From Marsupella aquatica (lineage: Eukaryota; Marchantiophyta): a DNA stretch of 64,000 nucleotides. Position numbers and translations under genes: made by a program. The stretch is from NCBI GenBank assembly GCA_973895155.1, contig OZ316899.1:4154001-4218000 (forward strand), given 5' to 3'. This document shows positions 1-10,461 of this stretch, piece by piece. Position 1 is the first letter of the stretch; each line of letters starts with the position of its first letter. The notes beneath the pieces were generated by a model. It saw only the letters and a list, made by a program, of their open reading frames with translations. It was not told the origin of the DNA and ran no database searches.

Positions 1-630
1 GATTCTGTTAGAATATTGACTTGGGAAAGTAAAGGCCTCAGGCTCAAAAGGGGCCCGGATAGACATTGCGCAGAGCAAGTATGTAGACGACAAAGCTAAG
101 TCTACTGATAGATCACAAAGTAGTGAAGAAGAATAAGAACTAGATACAAGTGATTCAAAATCTGATGTCTAGCTATACTTTTAAAATAGTTATTGGATAT
201 ATGTTATGGCTATTTTACAAATTAGCGCCTGGCGCTATTGTGAGCACATGTAATTTTGATGGGTGTTTATAATGGGAGACATGTCATGTCCATATTTTTT
301 GTTCAACTCTAACTTCCTTTGGGAAGAGGAGAATCTCAACTTGGAACGCATTGTAATTTGGTGATATTTGAATGCGGATGCCCCCCTTCACTATTTTTCA
401 TAAATTGACATCACATAGTCTGTAATTGAAGTCTGTTATTTTAGCTATGTTGTTGAGTTGTATACTAGCACCAGGCGCTAGTATACAAATCTTCTTCGAC
501 ATACATTGTGCATAGAGATGGGTCGATTTAGATTCTGCTTTTTGTAGGGCTGTTTAACTACTGTAGTGTTGGGTGCTAGTATCACGACGTGTTTTAAGAT
601 ATGGGATATTAGAGGTTTCAATGTTATTTT

Positions 631-1379
631 GTGAAAGATGGAGGTGACCTAGAGGATTGTTTAGAGCATACATTAATTTGCTGTTATGAGCTTTACTGTT
701 TGCTATTTTGCTGTCATGGTGAAAAGCCTCTTTGGCCAAGGGATGCAAATTTTAGGGTGACATCCTTGGCTAAGTGTCTTCAAGATCTTGAAAATTTTAA
801 TGGCGACAAGACAAGTGACATGTTGGATGTCATTTCTTGGACACCTAATAGACCTTTTTTTCAAGCCCTTCTTAAAAGGATATTTGGAACCAATGAGTAT
901 TCCAATGAACAGGTATATTGGTTCTGAAGATACAATTGAGAATTAGACAGAGATCATCTCCATGCAATGTGATGAGGATCATGGAGGGGACATGCATGGG
1001 GAACAAGGCAGTCCATCTTTCAAGCCCTTGCCAATGCACCTAAATTGCAAATGAATAATTCAGCAAATGATAACAAAATCTAGATTGTCATGGGATTTTG
1101 TAGTGAGCTTGTGAGTAGAGGAGTATTTGAAATTGTTCAAATGTCTTTTCTAATGGTTGGTCATACGCAAAAAGATGTTGATGAATTGTTTTGAAAGATA
1201 TCATATCAAGCTCAACACAAGGAAGTTGCAACTCTCCATGCTCTTATGGTAGAGGTTTGGGAATGTGAGAGCATTCATCCAATTCAAGATCCAATTCCCA
1301 AATACAAGAAGTTGCATCTTAAAAATAATATCTTTAAACTTTCAAGGTGATATTCAAGGTCACTCAAAACCCGTATCAT
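631..1379 (+). pseudogene. Ruined transposase-like gene, first part
   Basis: This is a decayed relative of the minus-strand gene at 62109-63085. Near 1040-1300 the translation keeps the same landmarks with stops and frame changes: a spoiled version of the Asn-Glu-Asn-Lys motif, then SFLMVGHTQKDVDELF, matching FLLVGHTHDQINHMF of the better copy. The stretch 631-927 is an open frame of 98 codons lying upstream of it. The end (about 1345-1383) reads GDIQGHSKPVSFF before the sequence changes to a different element. The family is a widespread transposon-derived protein with an RNase H-like look; I infer that from its DN..ENKN and VGHTH motifs. No intact product is possible here. Confidence 0.6.
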
Positions 1380-1383
1380 TTTT

Positions 1384-4300
1384 TTCTCTATGAGACTGTC
1401 ACGTCGTCAGCTTGGGCCTTAACCCGAGCTTTGGCTTAGACAGGTACATCCTTTGTTAGTATGAGGATTCGGGCAGGGAGGGATGCGCGGAATGCACCTA
1501 ACTCCCATAATCTAGCACTAAGTGCGTCTACTGTTACTTATGTACACTTCCTATGTATGATTTGTGTTTTTAGCCGCCGGAACATACCTTAGTCAATAGC
1601 AGGATTGACCCCGACTTACGGGCTTCTACTGCGAATGTCCAACTCTGAGACTAAAAATCCCACTGCCTCTACCGAGGGGTGCACTAAATACTAAGGGCTG
1701 AGGACCGGAGTGGCCTTGTGCCCGAATATTCACTAACTAAGATCCTAACTAAGCTGGCTGTCAGGCCATAAAATGGCTTGTCTTATTAGAAGATTCTAAT
1801 CTACGCAGGCTGGACAGTATGGCAGCGCCGCCTTAACTAGGGCAGGTGCTTGTCCCTATAGCCTGATTTAGCTACTCCTAACTCTATTTTAATCCTACTC
1901 TGCCGCTAATGCATGGCACGCTTGCCAGAGCTGCCCGAGTGGGAGCGGCTATCCCGCTGCCTCCTGAGTTTGTCGGCGTCCTACTTGAGTGTTGGACCTG
2001 GTCCAGCAGAGATTCATTCTCTTGCTTTGCCGCGTCCGTCTCCTCCGCGGCTTCTTGGCATGCCTCCTCCAGTTGCTGGGCGTCGCTTGTCAGCTTATCT
2101 ACCAATTGGGCCTGCTTTGTGGCTTCTCCTTGAAGCCGCGTCACTTCCGCCTTCAGGGCATCAATCTCGGTTGTGTCCCGCTGGGCCTGAGCATTGGCCT
2201 CCTCTACATCCTTTTGCCAGCTGACGGCTTGCCCCTTCAAACCGTCAATTTGGGTCCGGAGCCGTGCAATCTTGACATCCTTTCCGAACCCGGTCTGCTC
2301 TGCTAAGGATGCCCGGGCCCTAGCTTCGGCAACCTGATCCTCCGTGGCCGTTACCTGAGGTCGCAGTTGTTGGAGTTCAGTCTCAAGGGCCACCACTTAG
2401 TCCTTCAAGTGGGCAGACTCAACCTGATACCGCTCTATTCTCTGCCTAGCCTCAGCCTGCGCATGTCGTGCTTTCATGACCGCAACCAACTCCTGGTTGA
2501 AGAAGTAGGCCACCTTTCGGGCCATGTACTCCCTGGTATCCCTGGCAATTTGTTGAGAGAATCTCCCAACAACCCATACAAAAATGTGCCTAGTGCAAAG
2601 AGTTTTGGGTGGTCTAGACTATGCCCCTCTGGATTCGGGCAAGGACAGACCTCAGCCCGTGCCGGAGTTGGAGTGGAGACATCCAGCCCTTGAGGTCAGT
2701 CGGTCAAGGGGGCTGGGTCCACTGGGGCTGGGCGGTTCTCCTGCACAGCCGTGGGGGGTGGTGGGATCTCCTCGGCCACCGTAGTCTCGGGTTCGGGTCT
2801 GGCCTCTGCCAGCCCGACTTCAATCGGTTGACCCGGTTGATTGCGTCCAGGGTCACGATAACCGCATCTACGGGTACGCTTGGTGGGGCGGCAGCGGCTG
2901 GTTGCGGGGCCGGGGTAGCAGGGCTTGCGGCTGCCAGACTTTGGGCCTTGGGTTGTGGTTGCCTCTCCTGAGCCGGGAATATCCACTTTGATGGGGTCAG
3001 CTCGGGCTCGTTGATACGTGGGAGGCTTTGGTGGTCAAAATGGGCGTACCACTCGATGATGATCTTGATGTGGCTGGCAAAGTACGCCTTTCCCCCCAGG
3101 TATAAAGTCCTCCTTCTCCACTCCATCTCCTCGTGGAACTTCTTGACAAAGAAGGACGCTCACTTCCTAGGCCGGTAGTTCTCAACTCGTATGACCTGGG
3201 CGGCGGATATTTTGCCCCGTGGTTCCATCATGTGGAGGGCATAACGCTGGAACTCCGGGATGAGGCATGTCCTCATCAAGAATCCGTTGTCCACTGCCCC
3301 CTTGGCCGAGAAGATAGAGGACTGATATTTGGCTCCCTTGCCCCTAGGAGCCCGCAACTCTACCCAGTTTATTCCTTTGGGTAGGCCGAAAATCATCTTT
3401 AGACGTGCCTCATTGAGACACATCACTCTCCCGTGCGCTCGGGTTTGTTGGCGGGCTTTTTCAAAGTTCTAAATAAACTCCGTCATATCTTGCCCGTAGT
3501 ACCTGCTTCCATTCCAAGGGAGAGAGGCGAGGTGCTCAAACCCTTGGGTCTTAAGGTAGCATGCATGCTTGGGGTGGAGGATGTTCTTGTGGACATTCTC
3601 CCCCATGCGATGCATGGTCAGCTTGGCCACCGCAACTGTGGCCAAAGGTAGCCCGGATATAGTTGCAGGTTCCTTTCTCTTCCTACCCCGAGACTGATTC
3701 CCGGGGTGACTTGAAGAGGGGGACATTTCCCCATCCTCCCTATCGGGTGCCGGTAGCGCTACCGCCGTAAGTATTGGTGCGGGGGCTGCTACAGTCACCG
3801 TGTTATCCCCTTGGGCTTGTTGTATTGGCGCCGGGTTGCTTGGCGCATGCTGATTTGCACCCGGCGGCCACCGGTTTAGGGGAGGGTGAGCCTCCTCGTC
3901 TTCAGAACTAATGTTCAACGCGTTTACCATGGATCGCACTCGGAGGGGTGGTGCAACCGGTGGTGGAGATCAGCCTGGCTGAGGCCGAGGTGGTGTTGGC
4001 GTGGATACTGATGAGTTGGCGCCGGTTGTAGCTGGAGGAGGCGCCATCAGATTCAGGAAGGTTGCGGGGAGGCCGAGTGAGGTCAAGATAGGTGATCCAC
4101 CTGTGGATGCGGTACCAAACTGGTAGTCTATGGAGGCCTGGACTTTGGCGGGGATGTGATTGAAGTGGTGTTGTTGTAAGTCGATCGTGCTCAAGAGTGT
4201 GAAGACTTTATCCAGAAGCCAAAGGAGTGCCTCCTGGAAACCAACGTACTTTGGACCGTCAAAGAAGTATTTGGATATCTTGTCGGGACGACAGAGGTTG

Positions 4301-4995
4301 CTCTAGAACGGGAGGCTGAAATCTCCGTTATAGTGAGAGCGCCCGGCGAGACGGATGAGTCATTCGTAATGCCTTTCGGTTTTGTATCGATGCGGATTGA
4401 CCTTGGCTAGTGTCTTCGCTAAATGATTCCCAATGGATAGAAATTGAAGCCAAAACCAAAGGGCAGAATTGGACATAATAGTGACAGACATATAGGGGAA
4501 AGGCGGTGGATGACTAAAGAACAGATGAGTGAGCTGGGATTGGAGCTGGCACAACGGGTGAAGTGCTGGTGCTTTGCGAGAGAATGGCCCGCCTTTTATA
4601 CCCAGGGAGCTCGTCAGCCAAATGGCCCCCTCCTCCTTCTGATAGGCCGATCCTTTCACGCTTGCAATGTACCAGCCACTCCGCAAGTCCGGGTCAAAGC
4701 GTGTCAACGAGCCGCCCCTTTGACTCTTTATACGGACCCAAGGGGACATCCCTACACGCCCGAAACCCGGAGTCACAAATGGCGCTCTGCCGCCAGCCTG
4801 AGCGTAAATGCCCCTTATTAACTAATGATTCCCTAGTCATAAGTACTACCTACTTAGTGTCGTTATGCTAATAACTATGGCCTATGGTGCCCCTAATGTG
4901 CGTGCTAAGCACGGGCTAGGCCAAATCAGTCATTAACCATCATGTTGGCGGCGTCATAGAGATATAATGTATCAATATTTTAGTATAAGTCTCAT
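1384..4995 (-). mobile_element. Retroelement-like insertion splitting the ruined gene
   Basis: The ruined transposase-like gene is readable up to about 1383 and again from about 4996, so the block between is foreign. Its edges carry a short inverted match, ATGAGACT at 1390-1397 and AGTCTCAT at 4988-4995, but I could not find a clear target duplication or long terminal repeats. It contains a minus-strand gene of retroelement type. 1384-1883 and 4195-4987 are gene-free; I see no coding sequence, LTR pair or primer site in them. Confidence 0.45.
1884..4194 (-). pseudogene. Broken retroelement-type protein with long coiled coil
   Basis: Successive minus-strand frames (3970-4194, 3469-3939, 3160-3426, 2704-3126, 1884-2396) read as pieces of one protein. 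The first parts are low-complexity and Pro-rich. The middle (3160-3480) has a compact region with ARLKMIFGLPKGINWVELRAP, reminiscent of the gag-like proteins that databases label putative plant transposon protein. The next piece holds WRRRTLYLGGKAYFASHIK. The last piece, about 110 residues, is a clear coiled coil with heptads of Leu, Ala and Glu (LETELQQLRPQVTATEDQVA and onward). Stops and frame changes separate the parts, so no full product is made. The gag-like label is an inference from overall shape; the coiled coil is plain. Confidence 0.45.
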
Positions 4996-5902
4996 GTAAA
5001 GCAAGCTTGGGCTCCAGTTGGTGGAAAGTACATTGGGCAGCTGATCTGACAACAAATTCTCTCCTTTTGCCTAGTGGAGAGCTCTTAGCTAGATCCATTG
5101 GAGAGATTCACAAAAATCTAAAGAGATTATCCAATTTCTTAACCAATACCTTGATTTTTTTAGAAAGAGTTACACTAATGAGACATCAATAGCATATAAG
5201 GAAAGATTTCCTCTTGTGAGATATTGGGCAAGAATTGTGGAGTTGTTGACAAATGGGCTTGCACTAGACGGGGAGGGAAATATTAAATTTCACTTGAAAA
5301 ATGGATTTTGGCCTAAGACTAACCATGGCACTGGTTACAAGGTCAACCAATTGACATGCTAACAACGTGGTCCTCCAAGTGAAGATGAGGAGAATGAGAT
5401 GACAACTCTTCAAAATGAGGCCTTGGAAGAGATGGAAGATCAAGCAACACCATTTGTTGGATCTTGAACAAAGAGAGAACAAGGACAATGGATTCCCCTA
5501 CAGGATATTTGTGAAGAAAAGTTTGTGTTTCTTCAACCCGAGGATGATTGGGAGAATAAAAATGGTGGAGGTTATATCTGGTTTGCGAGAGCTTAACTTT
5601 GGGTTTGGTGGACCCTAAGAATGAAGTCCCAATTACATCTTCAATAGACCCTCCTTTGCCTCAACAATATACTCTAATGTTTCCAAACAAATGGTGGAGG
5701 CCTAAACACTCTAAACTTGATGTGACTGAGAGTGCTCGGTATCTAAACTATTTATTGTCCACTAAAACATGAGAACAAGATCCAGGGTTTGGTGAGAACA
5801 CTCAATATTGGCAGTATGCAGGTTTTGCAATTAATGTGTGGTTTTAAATATGGAATGAAAGAAGCAAATATGGCATGCAAAGATCTGAAGATTCCTTGAA
5901 AG
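4996..5902 (+). pseudogene. Ruined transposase-like gene, second part
   Basis: Continuing after the insertion, broken plus-strand frames contain FHLKNGFWPKTNHGTGYKV, an acidic stretch (PPSEDEENEMTTLQNEALEE) and a Trp-rich end with EDDWENKNGGGYIWFA. These resemble, in order, the later parts of the 62109-63085 product (TAWPIFHAKHL, the Asp/Glu-rich section, DDEDWLWWVCFF). Several stops interrupt it. It ends where the G2 LTR begins at 5903. Confidence 0.5.
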
Positions 5903-6139
5903 AGTTGTAGGACTCGAATATCTTAACACTTAGCTCCAGCGTTGCTGACTCCAACGCCAAGCTCCCCTATGGTCCAGGCCAAAAATGGCCATCTGGGGAA
6001 GAGTTAGCATAGGGAGACTAGTGGGCAATGGGGCGTGGCACTGGCAAAGGCAAGGCGCTAAGTTGATGACACACTAAGGAGTTAGACTAGCTGGAGGGTG
6101 GTCGGGTCAGGAGAATGGGCCGGACTCAAGGTCAACCGT
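5903..6139 (+). repeat. G2 left LTR, first segment
   Basis: The segment starts AGTTGTAGGACTC and matches the start of the right G2 LTR (30782 onward) and, reversed, the LTR ending at 28685. It stops at the G1 insertion and resumes at 20384. The flank at 5898-5902 (GAAAG) does not match the flank after the right LTR (GGGTT at 45725-45729), so the outer target duplication is lost or never existed. Confidence 0.8.
6135..6139. repeat. G1 target-site duplication, left
   Basis: ACCGT lies before the left G1 LTR. CCGT follows the right LTR at 20384-20387, with the preceding A shared with the LTR end. The duplication is therefore 4 bp, or 5 bp if that A is counted. Confidence 0.7.
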
Positions 6140-6991
6140 TGTCACGTGGACTTTAAGTTAGGGGCTCCTCGGGCAAACTACACGCTTCTGGCTGCGATCA
6201 GGACAGGTGACAAGCACTTTTCGGAGCGAACCCTCACTCCTTTATATTTTTTTACTTTTCTCACAAAGTTTACAATAGGTGCCCTCAAGTAAGCTTGCCC
6301 GCAAGAGTCTGGTAGTTGACCCTACGGCGGGCCGCTACCTCTCACTTATCGGGTAGAACTCCTCGAGTGACTAACTACTCGAAATCTGACGGAAAAACTA
6401 TCCTCCTCGGTTCACAAAAACCAAAACTCGACTAGCTACTCCTCTAGTCTAAAATAGCTCGCACGGAACTCGGGCCTAGACCAACGAGGCTCCAAACTCG
6501 AGAAATTCCAGCCTAGATCAACGAGACTCCAGACTCGAGAAACTCCCCGCCTGGATCAACAAGACTCCAGACTCGAGAAACTCCCCGTCTGGATCAAAAA
6601 CTCCTTGCCTGGATCGAAAACTCACTCAAAACTCCAAAACCGACGCACAACAGCCGAGTCCCGCAGAATGGAGCGAAACTCACAGAATGTAATTCAACCG
6701 ACCTGAATAGACAACCGTTAACCTCAATGAGTCGAGGCTCAAGTCTTAAGTAGCATCAGAAACCCAACCATCCAGCCTGAGCCAGCTGCCATCAGCGAGG
6801 CTCATCCAAACTCCAAGCCTAGTGACTCACCCAAACACCAAACCTGGTGACGATGAGTCACCCAATCACCAAACCTCAATCCATCCAACCAAGCAGCCCC
6901 TCCGAGTCAGCATGCATGCAACCCAACCGGGAAGCCTCGTCCATCATCCCCTATAAAAGCCATTCCTGAGCCGAAATCATTCGGCACGACA
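6140..6991 (-). repeat. G1 3' LTR
   Basis: On the coding (minus) strand the LTR begins TGTCGTGCCGAATG and ends CACGTGACA, giving TG...CA ends. It contains three imperfect tandem copies of a unit with GGATCAACRAGACTCCAGAC (about 6505-6600). A candidate TATA sequence on the minus strand, ATATAAAGG, lies near 6238-6246, about 100 bp before the LTR end. Confidence 0.92.
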
Positions 6992-7006
6992 TCCTCCCCC
7001 AGTAAA
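6992..7006 (-). promoter_or_regulatory. G1 polypurine tract
   Basis: The minus strand reads ACTGGGGGAGGA directly before the 3' LTR start, as expected for the plus-strand primer of reverse transcription. Confidence 0.7.
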
Positions 7007-7036
7007 CCTGAGCAGCCTCCGGTCTGCTCCAATCCT

Positions 7037-9199
7037 TCAGATTTCCTCCAAGTCTGAGTCTGAACTCGAGCCATGCGCCTGGACCACTTCCTCCTCAAGA
7101 AACTCAAACCCAAAGCCTTCAGACTCGGCCTTAGGCACTCCACCTTCCAGAAACCCAAAATCCAACTCATCCGAATCGGAACCAGTCAAGTCACTTCCGA
7201 AACTCAAGTCCATCGGATGCGCCTGGACCAGCGCCTCGTCTTCAAACTCACTCAAGTCGGAACTTGAGTCCATTCCCTTCTCGGTCCTCCTCTTGAAGAT
7301 CTTCACCCTTTTCCCTACGTAAGGTACTTGGTGAACCGTCCCATCCAACTCCCGAATAGTGTAGGTCGCATTCGCATGAACAACAACCACCACATACGGA
7401 CCTTGCCACCTCCGAGCAAACTTGTTTCGGCTCAAGTGTTGCTCGTCCAACTTACTTTTGTAAACCAGAACCCAATCCCCTTCCTTAACCAAGACAGGCC
7501 TCAACCGATGAGTCCTGTCGAACCTGCCCTTGTTCCTTAACCTTGCCATCTTCAATTGCTTCCGAGCCACCTCAATCTTCGCGGGTAACAAGTTGAAGTG
7601 TTCGATTCTTCGAGCCAGCAACTCCTCTCTCGAAACTTCATCTTTCCATCCAATCAGTCGCCAGCTGCAAACATCTTCTTCGAGTGGCATCATCGGCAAG
7701 TGCCCAGTAAGTAGCTCAGCCGGAACGTATCCGGTCACTGAGCTACATGTCATCCGATCCGCTAGCAGAGCAAGTGGAAGGAGACTCGACCACCTGCCCA
7801 AGTCCCCATCACAAGTCTTAGCCAAAGCGCCTACAATCTGGATGTGCCCCCTTTCAGACTTCCCATTGCCTTCCGGATTATAACTCGAAGTCGGCTTCAG
7901 TTTGATGCGGTATTGGTCAAAAAACTCTTGCGCTTCCTTGGAGTTGAGCTCCCCCCTATCAGCCCTGATCCTCGTAAAGCACCCATGCCTTGCAATGATA
8001 TCCTCAAGTATGAACTGGCAAACGGCAACAGTAGTGTTCGAAACCAGCGCTCTCCCTTCCACATAAGAAGACAAGTCTTTTCTTGCCAAAACCAAGTATC
8101 TTGCCCCATTGCTTTCTCTCGGCATGTACACCACATCAACAGCCCATTGAAAGTGTAGAGCCACGGGGTAAGTCGGAACCAATCCATCCCTATGTCGGAT
8201 CCTCGAGTAAAACTGGCAAATCTTGCAAGTCTCGACATAGTCTCGAACGGCCAAGTACAAACCTGGCCACCAGTACAGCTTCCGAACCCTCTCGTAAGTC
8301 GAATGCACCCCTTTGTGCCCAACCATGTCAGCATCATGGCTCTCTTTGAGAATTCGGTCTTTCTCCCCCTTAGTATCCACAACCCTCTGCAACAACTGAC
8401 TTGGGTCCTTTTGCCTTCGCCACAAATAACCCTCCCTCAATAGGAACTTGTAAGATCTCTTCCGGATCTTGACGAACTCCTGGTAACTCCACTCTGGTTG
8501 CTTCTCCAAAGTGCTAATGTAACGCCCGATATCCAGCAACTCTCCCGAGTAGAGTTCCTCCTTGAACTCTAGACTTCCAACACTTTCGGTTCTGGTCACC
8601 TTGCCAACTCTCGTTGCTACCTCATTTCCGAATCTCGCCCTCGACAGCATGTCGGCAACCGGATTATCCTTTCCTGCAATGTGACTTAGCTCAGGGTTGA
8701 ACATCCGAATGAAAGCGATCCACCTGAGCATCGCTATGTCAGGCGTGTCACAATTCGCGATCATCCCCAGCAGCGATTGGCAATCAGTCTCAACCACCAC
8801 CGACGCCCCAATCAAATAGTTCCTCTCCTGATGGAGTGCCACCTTGGCACCCCAAAGCTCTCTCTTAACTTGGGCATATCTCCTTTGCCTTTCCGTAAAA
8901 ATTTTTGCCCTAAATCTGATTGCATACCTTTCCCCATTCTCGTCATCTTGCCCAACAGCCCACCCGGCTGCGAACGGACTCGCATCAACAGTCATGATCA
9001 GTGGTCGCCCGCTCTCATAGTCCGCAGCTCGGAGAACTGGTGGGCTCATGAGAGCGCTCTTAAGCTTAGCCATTGCTTCACTATGCTTGGGTAGCCATCT
9101 CCACTTAACCTTTTTCCTCAACAGCTCATAGAGCGGGTCCGCCAGGTGCGAGAAGTGAGGGATCCAGATCTTGTAAAAGACACAAGCACCCAGAAACCT
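7037..9199 (-). pseudogene. G1 pol, RNase H and integrase part
   Basis: A long open frame (7037-9121), continuous in frame with the RT part above it except for one stop at 9200-9202. The first 150 residues carry the RNase H-type sequence (TVDASPFAAGWAVGQ, VVVETDCQSLLGMI, GKDNPVADMLSR). Then comes the integrase zinc-binding region (HKGVHSTYERV, CKICQFY) and the catalytic core (AVDVVYMPR, RIRADRGELNSKEAQ, SSYNPEGNGKSERGH), giving the D, D and E residues. The end is acidic and Asp/Ser-rich with no chromodomain, unlike G2. The single stop (VPEV, stop, RFLGA) is TGA where CGA would fit. Frame reading is otherwise clean, so this is the best preserved part of G1. Confidence 0.9.
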
Positions 9200-9795
9200 T
9201 CAAACTTCCGGCACCGATTTGCAATCCTTCATCTCGCTAATAGATCTCACGTTATCCATGTTCGGTTTCCTCCCATAAGATCTACACATTTGCCCAACGA
9301 CTTTCACCTCTTTCATCCCGAATTCAGACTTCTCCCCCGAAAGAGTGACTCCCACATCAATCAGCTTCTCGAGAACCGCCTTAACATCCGCAATGTGATC
9401 CCACACAAACTGTCGGATTCCATCACTTCTCAAGGTCTCATCCCTCCCTTCAGCCAAGCACCCTTTTATCGGGACATTGTCAATAAACGGTCTCGCTTTT
9501 TCTGGAATGAACGGCTCCAAGATTTTGCTCATTGCATTTTGCATGTGTGCAACTGAGTTCGTCGCCCCTTGAGGAAGAGTGCACATCCTCAAGAGGCCCA
9601 ACGGAGTCCTCATAGTCGTAATGTCTCGACTCTCTTGCGCCAACTGGAACTGGTCGTAACCTGAAAACAAATCACCCATGGAGTAGATCGCCCTTCCAGG
9701 GAACTCCTCCGCAAACTCATCCAGGAGTGGCCCAACTCCCACATTCCTGATGGTCACCTTGTTTGGAGGTTGCATATCCTGAATGAACCTCAAGC
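9200..9795 (-). pseudogene. G1 pol, RT palm (interrupted by Copia1)
   Basis: Reverse transcriptase blocks are clear: LRFIQDMQPPNKV, AIYSMGDLFSGYDQFQL, RTPLGLLRMCTLPQGATNS and PFIDNVPIKG. The last normally has two aspartates (FIDD); here the second is Asn, a G-to-A change at a catalytic metal-binding residue, so RT should be dead. The upstream fingers lie across Copia1 at 16406-16661; joining the two sides after removing Copia1 and one CAAGC gives a continuous frame. Confidence 0.88.
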
Positions 9796-10270
9796 TGTTG
9801 AGCATAGACGACGATCGCAACGGCAAGCCCATGAACCATCCAACGCACAATAGTCGACACAAGAGATACGTGGTTCACCTCCTTGAGGCTACGTCCACGG
9901 GAACACACAAGAGAACTTTACTGAACTCTAAGCCCGTCGGCTATACCGAGTCTCCACAGTGTAAGCTCTCCCTATCTCTCAAGTGGCTCCATAACAATGA
10001 GCCTTGGTTCTACCTCTCCAAGCACACATGCCTCTTATGATATAGTGTGCAACTTAGTTGTACCTAACCACATAGTTGTACCTAACCACATAGTTGTACC
10101 TAATCACGTAGTTGTACCTAACCACATAGTTGTACCTAATCACGTAGTTGTACCTAACCACATAGTTGTACCTAATCACATAGTTGTACCTAACCACGTA
10201 GTTGTACCAACCCACGTTGTTGTACCAACCACGTCATACCTAACCTAGACGTAAGAGTAAATACCCAACA
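9796..10270 (-). repeat. Copia1 3' LTR
   Basis: 475 bp with TG...CA ends in the coding orientation. About 10043-10240 is a minisatellite of an 18-bp unit (CATAGTTGTACCTAACCA and variants), described separately. Confidence 0.95.
10043..10240. repeat. 18-bp minisatellite in Copia1 3' LTR
   Basis: About ten copies of CATAGTTGTACCTAACCA, with A/G variation at CAT/CAC and AACC/AATC. The same array, with the same variant order, recurs at 16173-16370 in the other LTR. Being a multiple of three, it is read through without stops on the plus strand, but I see no gene there. Confidence 0.9.
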
Positions 10271-10282
10271 ATCTTCCCCTTG
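10271..10282 (-). promoter_or_regulatory. Copia1 polypurine tract
   Basis: The minus strand reads AAGGGGAAGAT immediately before the 3' LTR. Confidence 0.8.
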
Positions 10283-10461
10283 ACTCTGGTCTAGGGGAGA
10301 GTAATACTGCCAATGTATATGATCCCTCAGCGGGAAATTCTGGACAGAAACCAAACCGGTTTCCCTCTCTAACTAGAGCAAACCAGAACTAAGCCGTAGC
10401 CTAATACATAGGAATGAGGAAGAGCATATATCAGTAATTACAATGAATGTTTAAGAAAACT

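Noticed and set aside
1913-2306. Plus-strand Pro/Leu-rich proteins
   Set aside because: They are mirror frames of the minus-strand coiled-coil gene.
1384-4995. DNA transposon with ATGAGACT inverted ends
   Set aside because: The 8-bp match is short and there is no target duplication or transposase; ends remain unresolved.
10043-10248. CRISPR-like array or VVPNHI repeat protein
   Set aside because: It is a simple 18-bp tandem repeat inside a Copia LTR, with no unique spacers; the open frame only reflects the repeat length being a multiple of three.
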